Shown piece by piece: positions 16,587-24,899 of a stretch of 34,047 nt of DNA; position 1 is the stretch's first letter; each line of letters opens with the position of its first letter. The stretch spans positions 1 through 34,047 of the forward strand of contig NZ_AADV02000022.1 in NCBI RefSeq assembly GCF_000167195.1. The letters run 5' to 3'. A program made the position numbers and the translations under genes. Under the pieces are notes generated by a model that had not been told where the DNA came from, did no database searches, and saw nothing but the letters and a program-made list of their open reading frames with translations. Source of the DNA: Crocosphaera watsonii WH 8501. Lineage in GTDB: Bacteria > Cyanobacteriota > Cyanobacteriia > Cyanobacteriales > Microcystaceae.

Positions 16587-18401
16587 TTAAGCAGGATAAA
16601 TGCGTAATCTACGGTTAGGTTCCTCCCCAAAACTATCAGATTGTAGACGATAATGTTCCACTAATTCGTGCTGCATTTTCCTTACTTTAGGCGATCGCGG
16701 TAATAATTCCACGGGTTGACCTTTGGGTAATACAATCTGTTCTACCGCCAGTCTTGCCTCCTCTAACGCCTCCAACTCATCATCATTACCCCCACGGGTA
16801 AACAGCCGTAAATCTGCTGTTTCAGGGGTTTTAGCCTCATCCATACCCAATAATCGTTGCAAGGTTCGAGTAATTTGGGGAATGGTGTTAGATTTTACCC
16901 CATGAATCGGTACTTGACGCATTTTCGCCACTTGACGCAACTTAGACTGATTTTTGAGATGGGAACGCAACGCCACCACCACATCTGCATTATCTAAGTC
17001 TTTGGTCAAAACAATGGGTAAATTTAAAACTTCGATCACCTGTTCTAATTGCGATCGCCCAATACCATAAGGATAGATATAAACAGGAAAATCCTCACCA
17101 TTGGGACCAGGAACCCTGATTTTATCCCCTTTAGGTTCCGGTTGAGTCCAAGAAGCATCTAAAAGGCGATCGAATTCCGAGGCCGAACTTAAATTGCTCC
17201 CTCTTTTACCTGCAAAAGGAGTTACAGGGGTCATTTTACCCGATGCACGCCAACCCTTGGGTTGCTGTACGATTCCCCCTGAGTTACGCCCAAAACTGGC
17301 AGGGTTAGGGGTGATATCAGGTTCTTCCTGGGTAATTTGTACTTCCCCTTTTTCATCAACTGTTCTTACTTGGGGCTTGGGGTGTCCACTGCGCAACAAA
17401 ATATCGATAGTGTTGGCCACATCCTCATGAATCACCCATTTTTGCCTCTCTAGCATTTCAATAGCAATTTCAAAGGTAGGGGGAGCTTTCCGTTCTAAAA
17501 CCGTTTTCTGGGACCCTCTACGTCTGGCCTCATCATCCCCCAAAGTTACCGCTTGAATACCGCCAATGAGGTCGGAAAGAGTGGGATTTTTCAGCAAATT
17601 TTCGATCTGGTTACCGTGAGCAGTCCCAACTAACTGAACCCCTCGCTCAGCAATGGTTCGAGCAGCTAAAGCTTCTAATTCCGTGCCAATTTCATCGATA
17701 ACGATCACTTCGGGCATATGGTTTTCTACGGCCTCGATCATGATCTTATGCTGTAATTCAGGGGTTGCCACCTGCATCCGTCTGGCCCGGCCAATAGCAG
17801 GATGAGGAATATCCCCATCTCCAGCAATTTCATTGGAGGTATCGATAATAACCACTCGTTTATCAAAGTCATCGGCTAAAACCCTGGCAATTTCTCGTAA
17901 TGCCGTGGTTTTGCCCACTCCAGGGCGACCTAATAGTAGCAAAGATTGTCCTGTTTCCACTAAGTCCCGAATCATGGAAATGGTGCCAAAAACAGCCCTT
18001 CCCACACGACAGGTTAAACCGATAATGTCTCCACCACGGTTACGCATGGCGCTGATTCGATGTAGGGTGCGTTCTATCCCTGCTCGGTTATCACCGCTAA
18101 AGATTCCTACTCGTTGAATACTGTATTCTAAATCAGCAGCAGACACAGGAACGTCTCCTAAGTAGATAGACTCCCCAGGAAAACGAGCTTCTGGAACTCG
18201 TCCTAAGTCCATCACGACTTCCACTAAGCGATCGCAGTTAGGATGCTCCTTGAGACAATGAGAAATGCTTGAGGGTAAAATATCGAGCAGTTGACTCAGA
18301 TCATCGGTAATCTGCATCCGTTGAGATAAAACGGTTTCGGGTATAGATGGCACTGTTATGGCTGATGGATTTAAAAGTTTATTTATTTTGGGATCTAACA
18401 T
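16587..18401 (-). CDS. R3H domain AAA ATPase (Ycf45-like)
   Basis: A 604-residue protein with an N-terminal SpoIIIAA-like region (about 40-130), an AAA-type ATPase core with Walker A GRPGVGKTT (158-166) and Walker B VIVIDEIGTE (about 232-241), a low-complexity linker, and a C-terminal R3H-type single-stranded nucleic-acid-binding segment (last 70 residues, LVEHYRLQSDSFGEEPNRR). It corresponds to the protein called Ycf45 in plastid genomes and annotated in cyanobacteria as a single-stranded nucleic acid binding R3H protein. Its exact role is unsettled. It lies 72 bases downstream of ldpA on the same strand, so co-transcription is plausible. The palindrome at 16544-16568 probably ends the unit. 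Confidence 0.9.
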   Translation of the reverse strand: MLDPKINKLLNPSAITVPSIPETVLSQRMQITDDLSQLLDILPSSISHCLKEHPNCDRLVEVVMDLGRVPEARFPGESIYLGDVPVSAADLEYSIQRVGIFSGDNRAGIERTLHRISAMRNRGGDIIGLTCRVGRAVFGTISMIRDLVETGQSLLLLGRPGVGKTTALREIARVLADDFDKRVVIIDTSNEIAGDGDIPHPAIGRARRMQVATPELQHKIMIEAVENHMPEVIVIDEIGTELEALAARTIAERGVQLVGTAHGNQIENLLKNPTLSDLIGGIQAVTLGDDEARRRGSQKTVLERKAPPTFEIAIEMLERQKWVIHEDVANTIDILLRSGHPKPQVRTVDEKGEVQITQEEPDITPNPASFGRNSGGIVQQPKGWRASGKMTPVTPFAGKRGSNLSSASEFDRLLDASWTQPEPKGDKIRVPGPNGEDFPVYIYPYGIGRSQLEQVIEVLNLPIVLTKDLDNADVVVALRSHLKNQSKLRQVAKMRQVPIHGVKSNTIPQITRTLQRLLGMDEAKTPETADLRLFTRGGNDDELEALEEARLAVEQIVLPKGQPVELLPRSPKVRKMQHELVEHYRLQSDSFGEEPNRRLRIYPA

Positions 18402-18443
18402 AATTTAGCAAGCTTCGTCAAGATAGTTACTGGGAGATTAAAC

Positions 18444-18470
18444 AACTGATAACTGATAACTGATAACTGA
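18444..18470. repeat. Heptamer tandem repeat AACTGAT
   Basis: The 7-bp unit AACTGAT is repeated about 3.9 times without error in the short gap between ldpA and the R3H/AAA gene. It resembles the short tandemly repeated repetitive heptamers known from cyanobacteria. Copy number could vary between strains and affect spacing within the presumed operon. Confidence 0.85.
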
Positions 18471-18472
18471 CT

Positions 18473-19525
18473 TTACCTCCCCTTCAAAGGTGAAACCAAA
18501 GAATAAGCAGTATCTAAGGCTTGCCAGAATGGTTGGGGAAAATCGGTTATTTTTGATGATATTAATTGTGTTTCCATGGTGTTTAAAAAAGGAGATATTA
18601 AAGTGCGGGCATAACTGCCGTAAGCGATCCCTGCTATGGTGGGTTTGCTGGATGATGAAGATCCTAATAATCCCAATTCTTTTAATCTGGGTACGGTATA
18701 GTCATTGGTTCCCCCTGCTAGTTGTACCCATCCTGGTAAACCAGATGCTAAAACTTTTTTGCCAAGTCGAATGGCTGCATGGGTGGTTCCTTTGCCAATG
18801 TCTCCACTCATGGGACGACCATCGGTTTGCCAGATTAATTCACAGGGTAGGGGGGAAATAATCTCATAAAGTGTCTGTAAATAGTCAATTAATCCTTTGC
18901 CGTCGGGACAGCTAATGGCCAGCAGTTTTAGTTGTTTGATCCCTGGAGATAATTGTTGCCACAGTTCCTTAAATTTTTGTTCTCTTCCTACTTGGGTATG
19001 AATTTCGATCGCATCGACTCCATTACTTTTCAGTAACTGTAAAATTGTTTCTGGTGTAATAGTTTGCGATCGCGTTTCGATTAAATTTAGGGGACACACA
19101 GGCAAACAACGACCACATCCGTAACATCGCTGTTCTATAATTCCCGATGGGAGGATCGCTTGTGCTGGACAGATTGACTCACAAGGGCGTAAGCAATCTG
19201 ATGGACATAATCTTTCGTCAAAATAGGCTTTACGAAAGTGGGGATCTTCTCCATCGTTTAAACTAACCATTAACCAGGGTTTATTTATCTGGGGATACCC
19301 TTTATTTCTGACGATTTCTGCCCATTCCATTGCTAGGTTTATGCCTTCCCTGGCAGCTTTTATAACCGCCGGATCAGCAGCAACATCGATACAGTTAGCA
19401 CCGACTAGAGCATAAATCAAGGACAGGCTACGGATGGCCGGCAAGTCTTGAAAACTTGCGCCACAAATGAGTTTGAACCATTCTCCTGCCCTCAGAGATG
19501 TTAAAGGGGATAAAAAATCATTCAC
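18473..19525 (-). CDS. ldpA: Circadian clock input protein LdpA
   Basis: This 350-residue iron-sulfur protein matches LdpA (light-dependent period), which in Synechococcus senses cellular redox state and adjusts the circadian period in response to light. Two 4Fe-4S sites are visible: Cys107, 111, 115 and 119 (Cx3Cx3Cx3C, unusual spacing) and Cys134, 137, 140 and 144 (CYGCGRCLPVCP, ferredoxin-like). An N-terminal DUF-type domain (FKLICGASFQDLP, GANCIDVAAD) precedes them and a TIM-barrel-like C-terminal region (GRPMSGDIGKGTTHAAI) follows. Start ATG at 19525; the stop lies just before the heptamer repeat and the R3H/AAA gene. All eight cysteines are intact. Confidence 0.9.
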   Translation of the reverse strand: MNDFLSPLTSLRAGEWFKLICGASFQDLPAIRSLSLIYALVGANCIDVAADPAVIKAAREGINLAMEWAEIVRNKGYPQINKPWLMVSLNDGEDPHFRKAYFDERLCPSDCLRPCESICPAQAILPSGIIEQRCYGCGRCLPVCPLNLIETRSQTITPETILQLLKSNGVDAIEIHTQVGREQKFKELWQQLSPGIKQLKLLAISCPDGKGLIDYLQTLYEIISPLPCELIWQTDGRPMSGDIGKGTTHAAIRLGKKVLASGLPGWVQLAGGTNDYTVPRLKELGLLGSSSSSKPTIAGIAYGSYARTLISPFLNTMETQLISSKITDFPQPFWQALDTAYSLVSPLKGR

Positions 19526-19585
19526 TCTTCCATTTTACTGCTTATAATCAAGGGTTGTTTCCTGTTTTCCTAATTTCTTTTTTTA

Positions 19586-19705
19586 TATAGCGTTTCTCGC
19601 AACGAGTGAGGTACACCTAATATCCCGCCTCCTAACTCCGAACTCCGAACTCCGAACTCCTAAAACTAGAAAACTGTGTACCTCACAAGTATGGGAACTG
19701 CTATA
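19586..19705. mobile_element. MITE with a heptamer array at its core
   Basis: The ends are TATAGC (19586) and GCTATA (to 19705), with an imperfect terminal inverted repeat of about 30 bp. The innermost 11 bp are perfect: GTGAGGTACAC 19606-19616 and GTGTACCTCAC 19676-19686. The core is the AACTCCG heptamer array. TA-type ends suggest mobilisation by an IS630/Tc1-type transposase. No coding potential. Confidence 0.7.
19634..19661. repeat. Heptamer tandem repeat AACTCCG
   Basis: Four copies of a 7-bp unit, the last one ending AACTCCT, lie inside the MITE at 19586-19705. This is the classic cyanobacterial type of short tandem repeat. Confidence 0.85.
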
Positions 19706-19770
19706 GTTACTCCTTTGAACTCATCTCTTTCTATACTACACCATATTACTGGCATATTTCAAGCAAGACA

Positions 19771-20343
19771 TTATCTTCTCGTTTTACATATTTGTTTGAT
19801 CGCGGCGATCGCCACACAACTAATTCCCCCTAGTTCTAATAACCAATTAAGACGAAATCCTGCTAATTGCCAACCTAATAATTGATCAACATGATGGAAA
19901 GATGCAGCACGAATAATGATAAAAGTCAAGAGAAAAACTACACCAAATAGAGGTAAGATAAATTGTTTTACTTTTCTTCCCATGCCTTGAATAAAAAACA
20001 TGAAACTGGCAAAAACAATAGTGATTAATCCAATAATAAAATTTTTTTGAACCGAACGACGCTGCTCATACCAATTTTGTTCTATGGCTATATTTTTAGC
20101 TATTACAGTAAACAAAGATTGCAAATCTAATTGTTTGTTAATTCCCAAAAGCAATAAAAATAAGCCCGTTACCCACCAAATCCAACTATCTCTTCTATTT
20201 TTATGTCCACATTTAAAATAACAAAAAGCTGTCAAAAAATAGGAAAAAACAGTTAACCAACCTAGAATTGTTGGATCACCAATTCCAGGTTGCCAAGAAT
20301 TACCCGAAATTATAACGGCACAATTGTTCAACAAAATATTCAT
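19771..20343 (-). CDS. Multi-pass membrane protein of unknown function
   Basis: A 190-residue hydrophobic protein with about five membrane helices, including ILGWLTVFSYFLTAFCYF, WIWWVTGLFLLLLGI, FIIGLITIVFASFMFFI, FILPLFGVVFLLTFIII and a C-terminal LELGGISCVAIAAI segment. Conserved-looking polar residues sit between helices (CGHKNRRDSWIWW; RAASFHHVDQLLGW). I do not recognise a defined family; similar proteins are sometimes mis-annotated as isopropylmalate isomerase. It stands alone, convergent on the MITE region and divergent from the CaCA exchanger gene. Confidence 0.7.
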   Translation of the reverse strand: MNILLNNCAVIISGNSWQPGIGDPTILGWLTVFSYFLTAFCYFKCGHKNRRDSWIWWVTGLFLLLLGINKQLDLQSLFTVIAKNIAIEQNWYEQRRSVQKNFIIGLITIVFASFMFFIQGMGRKVKQFILPLFGVVFLLTFIIIRAASFHHVDQLLGWQLAGFRLNWLLELGGISCVAIAAIKQICKTRR

Positions 20344-20588
20344 TGTTTTGAAAACTATTATGATTTCACTATATCTATCAAAGAACCAAACAAATGAAGT
20401 CCCTAAATAAATTACTTAAAAAACTGAAAACCATCTATGCTCAACAATAGGGACTAAGTATAGTATGATAGTTAAACTATATCGTGACTTATATATCTAC
20501 CAACTCGAGGTTAAAATTTTTTTAACCTTGTTCTGGTGGTTGTAATATTTTTTAACCTGTCGATCCTCATAAATAATCACAAATTTGA

Positions 20589-21722
20589 ATGAATTATATC
20601 TTAGTATTTGGGTTACTCCTAGCAGGACTGGTATTATTAGTGGTTGGGGCGGAAATTTTAGTTAGAGGGGCATCCCGTTTAGCGGGCAGTTTAGGAATTT
20701 CCCCTTTAGTTATTGGTTTAACCATTGTTTCCTACGGAACCAGTTCCCCTGAGATGGCAGTAGCCATTCAATCCAGTTTAGCCAATCAAGCAGAGTTAGC
20801 ATTAGGGAATGTAATTGGCAGTAATATTTTTAATGTTCTAGTTATTTTGGGCTTATCATCCCTAGCTATCCCCTTGATGGTAGCGCAACAGCTAATTCGT
20901 TTAGATGTACCGATTATGATTGGGGTATCCTGTTTAACCCTCTTATTCGGACTGGATCGTACCATTAATCGCTCAGATGGTATTATTCTTTTGCTTGGAG
21001 GTATCATCTATACAGTATTTTTAATTTATCAGGGGTCAAAACAACCAGATGATCCAGACTCAGACTACGAAGCAGAGTACGGGGATAAAAGTCCTTTATC
21101 TTTAGGACAATGGACTCAAAACATTGCCTTTATCTTATTAGGGGTTGGCTGTTTAGTCTTGGGATCTCAATGGTTAGTGGAAAGCGCCACAGATATTGCC
21201 CGTCAAATAGGGGTCAGTGATTTAATTATTGGTTTAACCATTGTGGCCGCCGGAACCTCCCTGCCAGAACTAGCTACATCCGTTGTCGCTGCCCTCAAAG
21301 GAGAAAGAGATATTGCAGTGGGAAATGTAGTAGGGAGTAACATTTTTAATATTTTAACCGTGTTGGCCGTTTGTGCTATTGTTTCACCTGTTGGGGTTCC
21401 CGTATCTGATGCAGCACTTTACTTTGATTTACCAGTAATGGTAGCCATTGCCATTGCTTGTTTACCCATTTTCTTTACAGGGAATGTGATCGCCCGTTGG
21501 GAAGGCTGCTTATTTTTGAGTTATTATATCGCCTACACCACCTATCTCATTTTGTATGCAACGAATCACCATGGACTAACCCTATTTATCAGCGTCATGG
21601 TCTTTGTTATTCCTCTTACTGTTATAACTTTAGTAATTTTAGCCCTCAATAGTTTCCGAGAAAAACGACAAAGCAAGCAAGTGACCAATCATTCCTTAGA
21701 AGATCAAGACGAAATAAATTAG
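20589..21722 (+). CDS. Calcium/sodium antiporter (CaCA family, YrbG-like)
   Basis: A 377-residue inner-membrane exchanger with the two inverted alpha repeats of the Ca2+/cation antiporter superfamily: GLTIVSYGTSSPEMAVA with GNVIGSNIFN (about 45-85) and GLTIVAAGTSLPELATS with GNVVGSNIFN (about 215-255). The Glu in each S/GTS-PE motif forms the cation-binding site. About ten membrane helices are visible, with an acidic cytoplasmic loop between the halves (PDDPDSDYEAEYGD). It would exchange Ca2+ for Na+ or H+ across the cytoplasmic membrane. Start ATG at 20589. It is followed after 34 bases by the broken peptidyl-prolyl isomerase gene, possibly in the same transcript. Confidence 0.92.
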   Translation: MNYILVFGLLLAGLVLLVVGAEILVRGASRLAGSLGISPLVIGLTIVSYGTSSPEMAVAIQSSLANQAELALGNVIGSNIFNVLVILGLSSLAIPLMVAQQLIRLDVPIMIGVSCLTLLFGLDRTINRSDGIILLLGGIIYTVFLIYQGSKQPDDPDSDYEAEYGDKSPLSLGQWTQNIAFILLGVGCLVLGSQWLVESATDIARQIGVSDLIIGLTIVAAGTSLPELATSVVAALKGERDIAVGNVVGSNIFNILTVLAVCAIVSPVGVPVSDAALYFDLPVMVAIAIACLPIFFTGNVIARWEGCLFLSYYIAYTTYLILYATNHHGLTLFISVMVFVIPLTVITLVILALNSFREKRQSKQVTNHSLEDQDEIN

Positions 21723-21756
21723 AGAACAAAGAAATTACCCGGAAAAATAACATACA

Positions 21757-22577
21757 ATGAGTATTGCCAACAGGAAAATTGAGAACATGGACATTGTGTT
21801 AAAAATTGGCGAGCAAGATATTTCCTCGGTGGAACTGTATCCTCTACTTGCCCAATATCGCTTACTGCCACAACTAGCTAAACAAATTATCATCGATCAA
21901 GCGATCGCTTCTATTACCTGTACCCCCGAAGAAAGCACTGTCGCTAAACAAAGGTTCTATCAGAAACAGCAAATAGCAGATGAAAACCAGCTAAAAGTGT
22001 GGTTAGATCATCATGGCATGACTCCAGAACAATTAGAAAAATTAACGGTTAGAGACTTAAAAATAGAAAAATTTAAGCAGCTTACCTGGGCCGATAAGTT
22101 AGACCCCTATTTTGTCAAATGTAAGGGACAATTAGATCGGGTTTTGTCAAATGTAAGGGACAATTAGATCGGGTGGTTTATTCCTTAATTCGCAGCAAAG
22201 ATCCAGGAGTCGCTCAAGAACTTTACTTTCGTATTAAAGAAGGAGAAAATACCTTTAGCGAGTTAGCCAGACAATACTCCCAAGGTTCTGAAGCCCAAAC
22301 GGGAGGCTTATTAGGTCCGGTGGAACTCAATACACCTCACCCCAAAATAGCACAAATTTTAGCAGCCAGTCGCCCCGGACAACTTTCCCCACCTACTCCA
22401 ATAGGAGATTGGTGGATTATTTTACGCCTAGAGAAATATATGTCGGCACAGTTGGATGACAACACCAGACAAAGATTACTTAACGAACTTTTTCAAGGTT
22501 GGTTAATGGCACAAGTTCAAAAAAGTGTTACTTTCTTACCTGCTCAAACTTTGCCAGAAGTGGCAACGGAAAATTAG
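21757..22577 (+). pseudogene. Parvulin-type peptidyl-prolyl isomerase, frameshifted by a tandem duplication
   Basis: Two adjacent reading frames (21757-22167 and 22173-22577) are halves of one gene. The first encodes a SurA/PrsA-like chaperone region (MDIVLKIGEQDISS; LRDLKIEKFKQL-type helices). The second encodes a parvulin domain (ELYFRIKEGENTFSELARQY; QTGGLLGPVEL) followed by a short tail. The break is a perfect 32-bp tandem duplication, 22110-22141 and 22142-22173. Deleting one copy joins KCKGQLDRV to VYSLIRSKD in frame, restoring about 260 residues. The family isomerises X-Pro bonds and aids folding of exported proteins; there is no clear signal peptide. As sequenced, only an isolated parvulin half from GTG at 22173 could be made. 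Confidence 0.85.
22110..22173. repeat. Perfect 32-bp tandem duplication
   Basis: Two identical 32-bp units beginning TTTTGTCAAATGTAAGGG lie head to tail. Because 32 is not a multiple of three, the second copy shifts the reading frame of the surrounding peptidyl-prolyl isomerase gene. The absence of any mismatch suggests a very recent event, or an assembly artefact. Confidence 0.97.
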
Positions 22578-22642
22578 ACTGTTTTTAGCCCCTTCGTGGG
22601 GAGTTTTAAAAGTAGGCAGGAGTTGAAAGGTAGAAGCTTCGA

Positions 22643-23551
22643 TCAAGATTGAACTTGAGAACTAATGACAGCAATAATAACACCAATTAAAATGATAACT
22701 GCCCCTATTAACACTAAAATAGAGGGAATTTCCTGGAAGAGAACAAAGCCCAAAAAACTAGCACCAATGGGTTCAAATAGAATAGCTAAAGTGACTAAAG
22801 TAGGAGATAACCAACGCACTGACCAATTAATGCTAGTATGACCAATTAATTGTGAAAAAATAGCCATTAAAATAACATATAAATAGACAGAATTAGGATA
22901 ATTGGTATAACCATCACCAAAGATAAACGGTAAGGGAAAAAGAAGCATAGCAGCCGTTGTATATACAATGACACTATAACTACTAATTTTTAAGCCCTGT
23001 TGTTGTGCAATTTTGCCAAAAATTAAATAGAAACTGACAAAAAAAGCTCCCATCAAGGCTAAGGTATTTCCTAACATCGGGCTACTATACGAGTTATTAC
23101 TATCACTACTACCCCAAGCGATTAAAATACCACCAACTAAGGCAATAATGATTCCTAAAATTGTTAGTTTTTTGGGTTTTTCTTTAAACCAAAACCAGGA
23201 TAAAATAGCTACCCAAATCGGATTTGTTGTCACTAAGGTTGTGGAGGCAGTAATAGAAGTAAACGATAAAGAAGTAATCCAACAAACAAAATGCAATGAT
23301 AAAGAAAACCCGGCAGCAATAGCATAATAATAGGCTTTAATAGTCACTTTATTGGTAACTACTTTCTGCCAAGCTGGAAGTAAGACTAAAGAGGCAATGA
23401 TTAGACGAGAAGCTGCTAAAAAAAGACTAAACTCTAATCCTAATTTTTCCGAAGCTTGTAAAGCAAGACGGATAAAAATTGCTGTGGAGGAAACCGATAA
23501 AATACCAATAGTTAGAATCAGACTAACTTGCCAAAGTTGCGGCGATCGCAT
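22643..23551 (-). CDS. EamA-family (drug/metabolite) transporter
   Basis: A 302-residue membrane protein with ten predicted helices arranged as two EamA repeats. The first repeat covers about residues 10-145 (ILSVSSTAIFIRLALQASEK; TTNPIWVAILSWFWFKEKPK). The second covers about 165-297 (LIGHTSINWSVRWLSPTLVT; LFEPIGASFLGFVLFQEIPS). DMT-superfamily members of this type usually export amino acids or other metabolites; the substrate cannot be predicted. It is convergent with the isomerase pseudogene. Start ATG at 23551, with GCGATCGC directly upstream. Confidence 0.9.
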   Translation of the reverse strand: MRSPQLWQVSLILTIGILSVSSTAIFIRLALQASEKLGLEFSLFLAASRLIIASLVLLPAWQKVVTNKVTIKAYYYAIAAGFSLSLHFVCWITSLSFTSITASTTLVTTNPIWVAILSWFWFKEKPKKLTILGIIIALVGGILIAWGSSDSNNSYSSPMLGNTLALMGAFFVSFYLIFGKIAQQQGLKISSYSVIVYTTAAMLLFPLPFIFGDGYTNYPNSVYLYVILMAIFSQLIGHTSINWSVRWLSPTLVTLAILFEPIGASFLGFVLFQEIPSILVLIGAVIILIGVIIAVISSQVQS

Positions 23552-23601
23552 TTATTTTAAATACCTATTTTTCAAGAAGTTAATATTTTATAATATTTTA
23601 A

Positions 23602-23850
23602 CCTATTGCCCTAAGTAAAATTGATGGGTTAGCAAAAGTAGAAATAAATGAAAAATATGGCTATATTGATAAATATGGAAACATAGTTATTCAACCTAAT
23701 TTTGATAAAATAAAAAGATTTTCAGATGATTTAGCTATCATTCTTGTTAATGATAAGTATGGATATATTGATAAAAAAGGAAAAATATTAATTGAAGCTA
23801 AGTTTGATGATGCACGTAACTTTTCTGACGGTTTAGCTGTGATCTCTTAA
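23602..23850 (+). pseudogene. WG-repeat protein fragment without a start codon
   Basis: A plus-strand frame with no ATG/GTG/TTG start encodes about 82 residues of WG beta repeats: two nearly complete units (EKYGYIDKYGNIVIQPNFD and DKYGYIDKKGKILIEAKFD) and a third cut off at FSDGLAVIS. The frame ends in TAA at 23848-23850, which is part of a 15-bp direct repeat. WG-repeat proteins are usually several hundred residues long and secreted or surface-associated. This is the internal remnant of such a gene. Confidence 0.7.
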
Positions 23851-23972
23851 ATGATTGGTATAGCAGTCAGCAATGATTGATGAGATCCCCCCTTTAGTTC
23901 CCCCCTTACAAAGGGGGGTTAGGGGGGATAAGTTTCAACATTAATTCTCACAACTGATAAATGATTGGTATA
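23848..23972. repeat. Direct repeats bracketing a G/C-rich palindromic insert
   Basis: TAAATGATTGGTATA occurs at 23848-23862 and again at 23958-23972. The 95 bases between contain alternating C6/G6 runs (CCCCCCTTTAG, CCCCCCTTAC, AAAGGGGGG, TTAGGGGGG) able to fold on themselves, a motif seen widely between cyanobacterial genes. The arrangement resembles an inserted element with a duplicated target, or a recombination junction that cut off the WG-repeat gene. Confidence 0.6.
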
Positions 23973-23980
23973 TTTAAAAT

Positions 23981-24047
23981 GGTGGGTTACGGTGCGGATA
24001 AAAAATTATGATTTTTTTATCAAAACCAACCTCGCACCTAACCCACC
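23981..24047. repeat. Imperfect inverted repeat (REP/MITE-like)
   Basis: GGTGGGTTACGGTGCG (23981-23996) pairs with CGCACCTAACCCACC (24033-24047) apart from one extra base, around a 36-base AT-rich centre. It is a hairpin-forming intergenic repeat. Confidence 0.7.
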
Positions 24048-24133
24048 CTACGAAATATAAAGTTTTCTTATTACCATAAATACAGAATAATCTAAAGCAT
24101 TTTTTCTTAAAATTAAACTATTTATTCTAGAAA

Positions 24134-24541
24134 TCATCCTTCAATAATGAGAGGACTTTTAGTAAGTCCTTTATTAACAAACTTTTCTAGTAGTTCATAT
24201 GTCAAATTAGATAAATATTTACTATGAGTAATTTCTGTATATCCTTCGCTTTGTAACTCATAAAAAGTTATTTTATTATTTTTCCAAAACCAAACTTTTT
24301 TAACCCCTATCGCTTGATATTTTTCGAGATCATCGATGCTGCCACTAGAAAATATAACTTCAATAACTAAATTAGGGTAAACTAAAGTAATGACTCCATT
24401 AAAATAAGAAACTCTGTAACCTAAATATTCTTCTGAATTAAATTTTTCATAGTCTGTCCAAGTCATTCCTGATAAACTAAAAGTTTGATCTTGTTTTTGA
24501 AGATAGTCAAGACTTAGGGGAAGTTTTGTATTAATTAACAT
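24134..24541 (-). CDS. Uma2-family (DUF820) protein with its centre deleted
   Basis: The 135-residue product is recognisable as Uma2/DUF820 from its N-terminal MTWTDYEKFNSEE, YRVSYFNGVITL segment and its C-terminal VIEVIFSSGSIDDLEKYQ, VKKVWFWKNNKITFYEL segment. Family members are about 190 residues; here ITL is joined directly to VYPNLVIEVIF. Some 50-60 residues are missing, including the region normally following the conserved MSPS motif. The usual PDLAIEV Asp reads Asn in YPNLVIEV, so the PD-(D/E)xK-like nuclease site is incomplete. The frame is kept, so a stable but probably inactive protein could be made. The start is ATG at 24541. Confidence 0.8.
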   Translation of the reverse strand: MLINTKLPLSLDYLQKQDQTFSLSGMTWTDYEKFNSEEYLGYRVSYFNGVITLVYPNLVIEVIFSSGSIDDLEKYQAIGVKKVWFWKNNKITFYELQSEGYTEITHSKYLSNLTYELLEKFVNKGLTKSPLIIEG

Positions 24542-24611
24542 AATCTAAATCTAGAATTTTTATATCTTTTCGATTAACTAAAAATTTCCTAAAGTATACA
24601 TATATATTTCT

Positions 24612-24639
24612 GTAGGGGTCAATGGCCGTTGACCCCTAC
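24612..24639. repeat. 28-bp palindrome, copy 2
   Basis: Same dispersed repeat as 16412-16439 with one base change in the left arm (GTAGGGGTCAATGG), so one pair is mismatched. Confidence 0.85.
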
Positions 24640-24653
24640 AACGTTCGCATCTA

Positions 24654-24737
24654 ATGTTACAAGATGCGCTTAAAGAGATGATTCTTGCCTATCAACAACA
24701 AAATAAACCCATTCCGAAGTTCAACAATTTTGTATAA
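24654..24737 (+). pseudogene. HicB-like antitoxin C-terminal fragment
   Basis: A 27-residue frame (MLQDALKEMILAYQQQNKPI, then PKFNNFV) resembles the C-terminal helix region of HicB-type antitoxins, where an EALxxAxExI segment is followed by a KPIP-like tail. The N-terminal part is absent; a dispersed palindrome lies directly upstream, suggesting it replaced the 5' part. The next bases, 24739-24831, form another short unrecognised frame (FEDDYLRLYLKNRGH). Both look like scraps of decayed genes upstream of gnd. Confidence 0.35.
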
Positions 24738-24899
24738 ACGATCGCATTTTGAGGATGATTACTTAAGATTATATTTAAAAAACCGAGGTCATAGAGAAAC
24801 AGGGGCTAAACTGATTAGTGGTGTTCCCTAGACACTTCAACAGTCAAACAAGATCAAACTTCTCTTGATCGTACAACCCGTAGAGTTGGTAGGAATTAT

